A stretch of DNA of 64,000 nt, taken from VXNE01 sp963668365 (GTDB lineage Bacteria; Pseudomonadota; Gammaproteobacteria; Pseudomonadales; Azotimanducaceae). Made by a program: the position numbers and the translations under genes. Below are positions 60,925-64,000 of this stretch, piece after piece; the first letter of the stretch is position 1, and each line of letters starts with the position of its first letter. The notes beneath the pieces were generated by a model that was given only the letters and a program-made list of their open reading frames with translations, searched no databases and had not been told where the DNA came from. Where the stretch lies: contig OY764266.1 of assembly GCA_963668365.1 (NCBI GenBank), positions 2,480,001-2,544,000 of the forward strand, written 5' to 3'.

Positions 60925-63342
60925 TTAACGTCGTCCAGCCGACAGACCGAACGCGGCCAGGTAGCGACCGTTCAGCACCGCCACGAGTGCTTCCGCCATG
61001 GCGAAGCTGATCCTGCCGCCGGAGAACAGCACCAGCGAACGCAGCGGCGTGTCGTCGGCCATGCGTTCGATCATCTTCCGCGTGGCGGCATCGCGGCCGC
61101 CCATGCGTTCGACGAAACGGACCTTGTAACGCTTGGCCACAAGCCGGCCGAGCCGCGTTGTTTCGATTTCGGACAGCGTGGAATTGAGATGGAACGGGCG
61201 TACGGCCTCGGGCGGCGGGACCGGTTTGCCGAGCATGGCGGCGAAGGTCTCGTCGTCCACCTTAAGGTGTCCGTCCCTGAAGACGGGCCGGCCGTTGAGG
61301 TGCGATTCGGAGAGGTTTCGCGCGCCGTCGGACGTGTCCGTCGCCAGCCGCTGGCGCAGGCGGATGTCCCGGCTGGAGGCGCCGACCCGAATTTCATGTT
61401 CGCCCGGCGGGATCTTCCAATCTCCCGCTTCGACATCGTAGAAGGCGAAGGCATTTCGATCGAGTTCGATCGTTAGCGCCCGGCTTTCGCCGGCTTTGAG
61501 CATGACCTTGCGGAACCCGCGCAGTTCCTGCTCCGGGCGGTAGGGACCGGAGTCGTCGACGCGATGAACGTAGACCTGCACGACCTCGGCGCCGTCCACA
61601 TCACCGGTGTTGGTGAGTGTCAGCGCGATTCGAAAGGGCTGACCCTCGCACTCGGTGACGTAGAGATCCTCGTAACTGAACCGCGTATAGCTGAGCCCGT
61701 GTCCGAACGGATACAGCACGGGTCGCTGGAAGCTGTCGAAGTAGCGGTAGCCGACGTAGAGTCCCTCGCGGTACTGCACTTGCCGATTCGCGCCCGGGAA
61801 CCAGGAATCCGAAGGGACATCGGCCTGGCGCAGGGGAAACGTCTCCGCCAGCTTGCCCGAGGGAGACCGGCGTCCGAACAGGATGTCGGCCGCCGCGGCC
61901 CCGCCGGCCTGGCCGCCCAGGTACGTTTCGAGAATCGCCCGCGGCGCTTCGACCCAGGGCATTTCGACCGGTGCGCCATTGGCGAGCACGACCACCGTGT
62001 TCGGGTTTGCTTCGCAGACGGCTTCGATCAGGCGCTCATGCTGGTCCGGCAGCCGCATGTGGGGCCGGTCGAAGCCTTCGGATTCGTATACCGAAGGAAG
62101 CCCCGCGAACACCACGGCGATGTCCGCCTCCGCGGCGGCGGCGCAGGCTTCGTCGACGCGTCGGGGATCGGGTTCGCTGCGTTCCGGATCGTAGCCCGGG
62201 GCGTAGAGGAGGGGATGGCCGGCATCGGCTCCGACGATCTCCCGCATGGCGCCGAACGCGCATTCGATTCGGGTCGGGGTCACGCGGGAACTGCCGGTGC
62301 CCTGGTAGCGGGGTTCCTTCGCGAAGGCGCCGATCACCGCGATTCGGGCATCGCGGCGCAGCGGCAGCACACCGCCGTCGTTCTTCAGCAGGACGGCTCC
62401 TTCGGCGGCGGCGCGGCGGGCGAGGGCGTGGTGGTCGGCCTCGTCCGGCGCGGATGTGCCGGAAGACCGCTCCCGGCTCTTCCAGACCAGGTCGACGATC
62501 CGCGCGACGCTCCGATCCAGTACGTCCCCGGAGAGCTCGCCCCGGCGCACGGCCGCGGCGACGCGCCGGTCGTTGACGCCGCCGCTGTCCGGCATTTCCA
62601 GGTCGTTCCCCGCCTCGATGCCGAGAACCCGGTCGTTGGCCGCGCCCCAATCCGTCATCACGGCGCCTCCGAATCCCCATTCCCCGCGCAGCACACCGTT
62701 CAGCAGCCAGTCGTTCTCGCTGCAGTAGATCCCGTTCAGGCGGTTGTAGGCGCACATCACCGTCCATGGTTTGGATTCCCGCACGGCGATCTCGAATCCG
62801 CGCAGGTGGATTTCCCGCAGGGTGCGCTCGTCCGCGATCACGTCGACCACCATGCGCCCGTGTTCCTGGTCGTTGGCGGCGAAGTGCTTGACGCAGGCGC
62901 CGACGCCCCGGGATTGGATGCCGTCGATCATGGCGGCAGCGAGGTGGCCGGACAGCAGCGGATCTTCCGAAAAGTACTCGAAGTTTCGGCCGCAGAGGGG
63001 GTGCCGCTTGATGTTCATTCCCGGGCCGAGCAGCACGGCGACATCGGCCGCCGCGGACTCGGCGCCGAGCGCGACGCCGATTTCCCGCAAGAGATCGACG
63101 TCCCAGGTGCTTGCCAGCGCCGACGCGGTCGGGAAGCAGGTGGCGGGCAGATTGCGGCTCAGGCCGGAGTGGGTTCCGGGCGCCGCCTTGCGCAAACCGT
63201 GCGGGCCGTCGGTGAGCATGATCGAGGGCAGGGCGAGACGGGTGATCGCGGGCAGGCTCCAGACATCGGCGCCGGAGCACAGGTCGGTCTTTTCGGCCAG
63301 CGTCATCCTGGCGACGATGGCCGCGGCTTTCTTCCGGATCAT
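60925..63342 (-). CDS. Glycoside hydrolase family 3 beta-glucosidase-like enzyme
   Basis: This 805-residue enzyme has the complete GH3 layout. The N-terminal (alpha/beta)8 domain includes TRLALPSIMLTDGPHGLRKA, GPGMNIKRHPLCGRNFEYFS and KHFAANDQEHGRM. The nucleophile Asp lies in GAVMTDWGAANDRV (about residue 230). The alpha/beta sandwich domain has RIAVIGAFAKEPRYQGTGSS. A C-terminal fibronectin III-like domain is present (PFRIALTLTNTGDVDGAEVV), followed by about 120 more residues. No signal peptide is seen, so it is cytoplasmic and acts on imported oligosaccharides. Its ATG overlaps the stop of the sugar transporter gene by 4 bases, forming an uptake-hydrolysis unit. Confidence 0.92.
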   Translation of the reverse strand: MIRKKAAAIVARMTLAEKTDLCSGADVWSLPAITRLALPSIMLTDGPHGLRKAAPGTHSGLSRNLPATCFPTASALASTWDVDLLREIGVALGAESAAADVAVLLGPGMNIKRHPLCGRNFEYFSEDPLLSGHLAAAMIDGIQSRGVGACVKHFAANDQEHGRMVVDVIADERTLREIHLRGFEIAVRESKPWTVMCAYNRLNGIYCSENDWLLNGVLRGEWGFGGAVMTDWGAANDRVLGIEAGNDLEMPDSGGVNDRRVAAAVRRGELSGDVLDRSVARIVDLVWKSRERSSGTSAPDEADHHALARRAAAEGAVLLKNDGGVLPLRRDARIAVIGAFAKEPRYQGTGSSRVTPTRIECAFGAMREIVGADAGHPLLYAPGYDPERSEPDPRRVDEACAAAAEADIAVVFAGLPSVYESEGFDRPHMRLPDQHERLIEAVCEANPNTVVVLANGAPVEMPWVEAPRAILETYLGGQAGGAAAADILFGRRSPSGKLAETFPLRQADVPSDSWFPGANRQVQYREGLYVGYRYFDSFQRPVLYPFGHGLSYTRFSYEDLYVTECEGQPFRIALTLTNTGDVDGAEVVQVYVHRVDDSGPYRPEQELRGFRKVMLKAGESRALTIELDRNAFAFYDVEAGDWKIPPGEHEIRVGASSRDIRLRQRLATDTSDGARNLSESHLNGRPVFRDGHLKVDDETFAAMLGKPVPPPEAVRPFHLNSTLSEIETTRLGRLVAKRYKVRFVERMGGRDAATRKMIERMADDTPLRSLVLFSGGRISFAMAEALVAVLNGRYLAAFGLSAGRR

Positions 63343-64000
63343 CGCACGCCGCGCCGTTCTTCGAGCGTGGCGCGAATCGCGCGCGCCTTGCTCTCGGTGA
63401 TGCCGTAGCTCGCGATCAGCAGCATGGCGATGATCGACGCTCCCAGCGGCACTATCACGTCATAGACGCGCATGAGGAACAGCGTCCGCTCGGACTGGGA
63501 TCCGCCGAGGTCGACGTCGAACCCGGTGGCGTTCAGCAGGAAGCCGCTGGCGGCGAGGGCCGCCGCCATGCCGAGCTTGACGACCCACCAGAAGATCGAA
63601 CCGTACATGCCCTCGCGGCGCTCGCCGGTTCTGAGTTCGTCCTGGTCGCAGACGTCCGCGATCATGGAGCCCATCAGGGTGAAGAGGCTGCCCAGGCCGA
63701 ACGCCATGAGCGGGGCCGGCAGCAGCAGCAGCCAGGGATTGGCCGGGTCGTAACAGAACCACTTGAGGCCGTATCCCACCGTTGAAATGCCGACGCAGAC
63801 AAAGAAGGCTTGCCGCTTGCCGATACGGGTGCCGAGCATCGTTGTCAGCACGATGACGCCGAAGGTCGCGGCAGCGCCCAGCATGCCGACGTAGCCGATC
63901 CAGATGGCGGCGGCATCCCGATCGCCCGCAAAGACGTAGAAGATGATCACGTATGCCTGGAATGCCGCGATCAACTGGAAGCCGTTGAAGACCAGGAACG
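63339..64000 (-). CDS. GPH-family sugar:cation symporter (MFS), C-terminal part
   Basis: This is the C-terminal half of a 12-span transporter of the glycoside-pentoside-hexuronide type; the gene runs off the right edge. Visible spans are AYVIIFYVFAGDRDAAAIWI, MLGAAATFGVIVLTTMLGTR, LMAFGLGSLFTLMGSMIADV and others. The segment ADVCDQDELRTGERREGMYG (D-x-D-E-x-x-T-G-x-R-x-E-G) is the GPH-family signature. The frame remains open to base 64000 (FLVFNGFQLIAAFQ). The stop overlaps the GH3 start (ATGA), which suggests uptake of a beta-glucoside-like sugar. Confidence 0.9.
   Translation of the reverse strand, partial: FLVFNGFQLIAAFQAYVIIFYVFAGDRDAAAIWIGYVGMLGAAATFGVIVLTTMLGTRIGKRQAFFVCVGISTVGYGLKWFCYDPANPWLLLLPAPLMAFGLGSLFTLMGSMIADVCDQDELRTGERREGMYGSIFWWVVKLGMAAALAASGFLLNATGFDVDLGGSQSERTLFLMRVYDVIVPLGASIIAMLLIASYGITESKARAIRATLEERRGVR

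Noticed and set aside
61564..63408. A 614-codon plus-strand frame
   Set aside because: Shadow of the GH3 gene; no recognisable domain and typical antisense composition.

Overview
The window is about 64 kb of GC-rich, densely coding DNA from a Gram-negative bacterium. The Gram-negative assignment rests on a TonB-dependent receptor, RND pumps with a NodT-type outer-membrane factor, and lipoproteins. Gene content (TauD-type dioxygenase, CmcJ/NvfI-type oxidoreductase, acyl-CoA enzymes, four toxin-antitoxin modules, several decaying gene copies) is what I would expect of a proteobacterium, possibly gammaproteobacterial and host- or sponge-associated. The taxon is an inference. No rRNA, tRNA, CRISPR array or replication origin was seen.

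Layout. 1-4901: a TonB-dependent receptor gene cut in two by an IS66-family element (507-3476, perfect 8-bp target duplication) that carries a DruA/DUF4338 passenger gene. 5074-7400: a coiled-coil repeat membrane protein and a thiamine-diphosphate enzyme. 7608-12004: an RND adaptor/pump pair (copy A) with a frameshift in each gene. 12307-19456: a tightly packed cluster of a metal permease fused to an SPFH/HflK domain, two further SPFH proteins, a LivJ-like binding protein, a small membrane protein and a ZIP metal transporter. 19577-23625: a C-terminal remnant and a frameshifted full copy of an unusual GPP34-cytochrome P450 fusion, then a NodT-type outer-membrane factor. 23629-28446: acyl-CoA dehydrogenase, MaoC hydratase, a nucleotidyltransferase toxin-antitoxin pair, a CoA-ester lyase and a TauD-type dioxygenase. 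29001-36596: the intact GPP34-P450 fusion, an intact RND pump (copy B), a sterol-C24-methyltransferase-like enzyme and the divergently placed adaptor of copy B.

36600-46056: gene remnants, crotonase, DUF2087 protein, FAD amine oxidase with a CmcJ/NvfI-like enzyme, YihY/BrkB protein, HicAB, an alanine/glycine symporter, a TSUP permease, a lipoprotein and a hypothetical protein. 46174-51456: an IS with an integrase-core transposase between two halves of what may be one gene, a gutted aminoglycoside-phosphotransferase pseudogene, an ankyrin protein, an SRPBCC protein and a SprT-like metallopeptidase flanked by duplicated small barrel domains. 52216-64000: a frameshifted VCBS/FG-GAP protein, SRPBCC-DUF1428-NDUFA9-like operon, an ABC exporter pair, a VOC protein, HigBA, an LLM oxidoreductase, VapBC, a GH3 beta-glucosidase and a GPH-type sugar transporter that runs off the window.

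How it may work together. The most striking unit is 29001-36596. A P450 carrying an N-terminal GPP34 (lipid-binding, Golgi phosphoprotein 3-like) domain sits with an SMT-type methyltransferase and an RND exporter. This suggests tailoring and export of a sterol or other polycyclic isoprenoid lipid. The same gene families occur a second time at 7608-23625 in a decaying state, with fragments of neighbouring genes scattered between, so the region has been duplicated and rearranged. The second striking unit is the SPFH-metal transport cluster at 12307-19456, headed by a promoter-like sequence with a perfect 13-bp palindrome.
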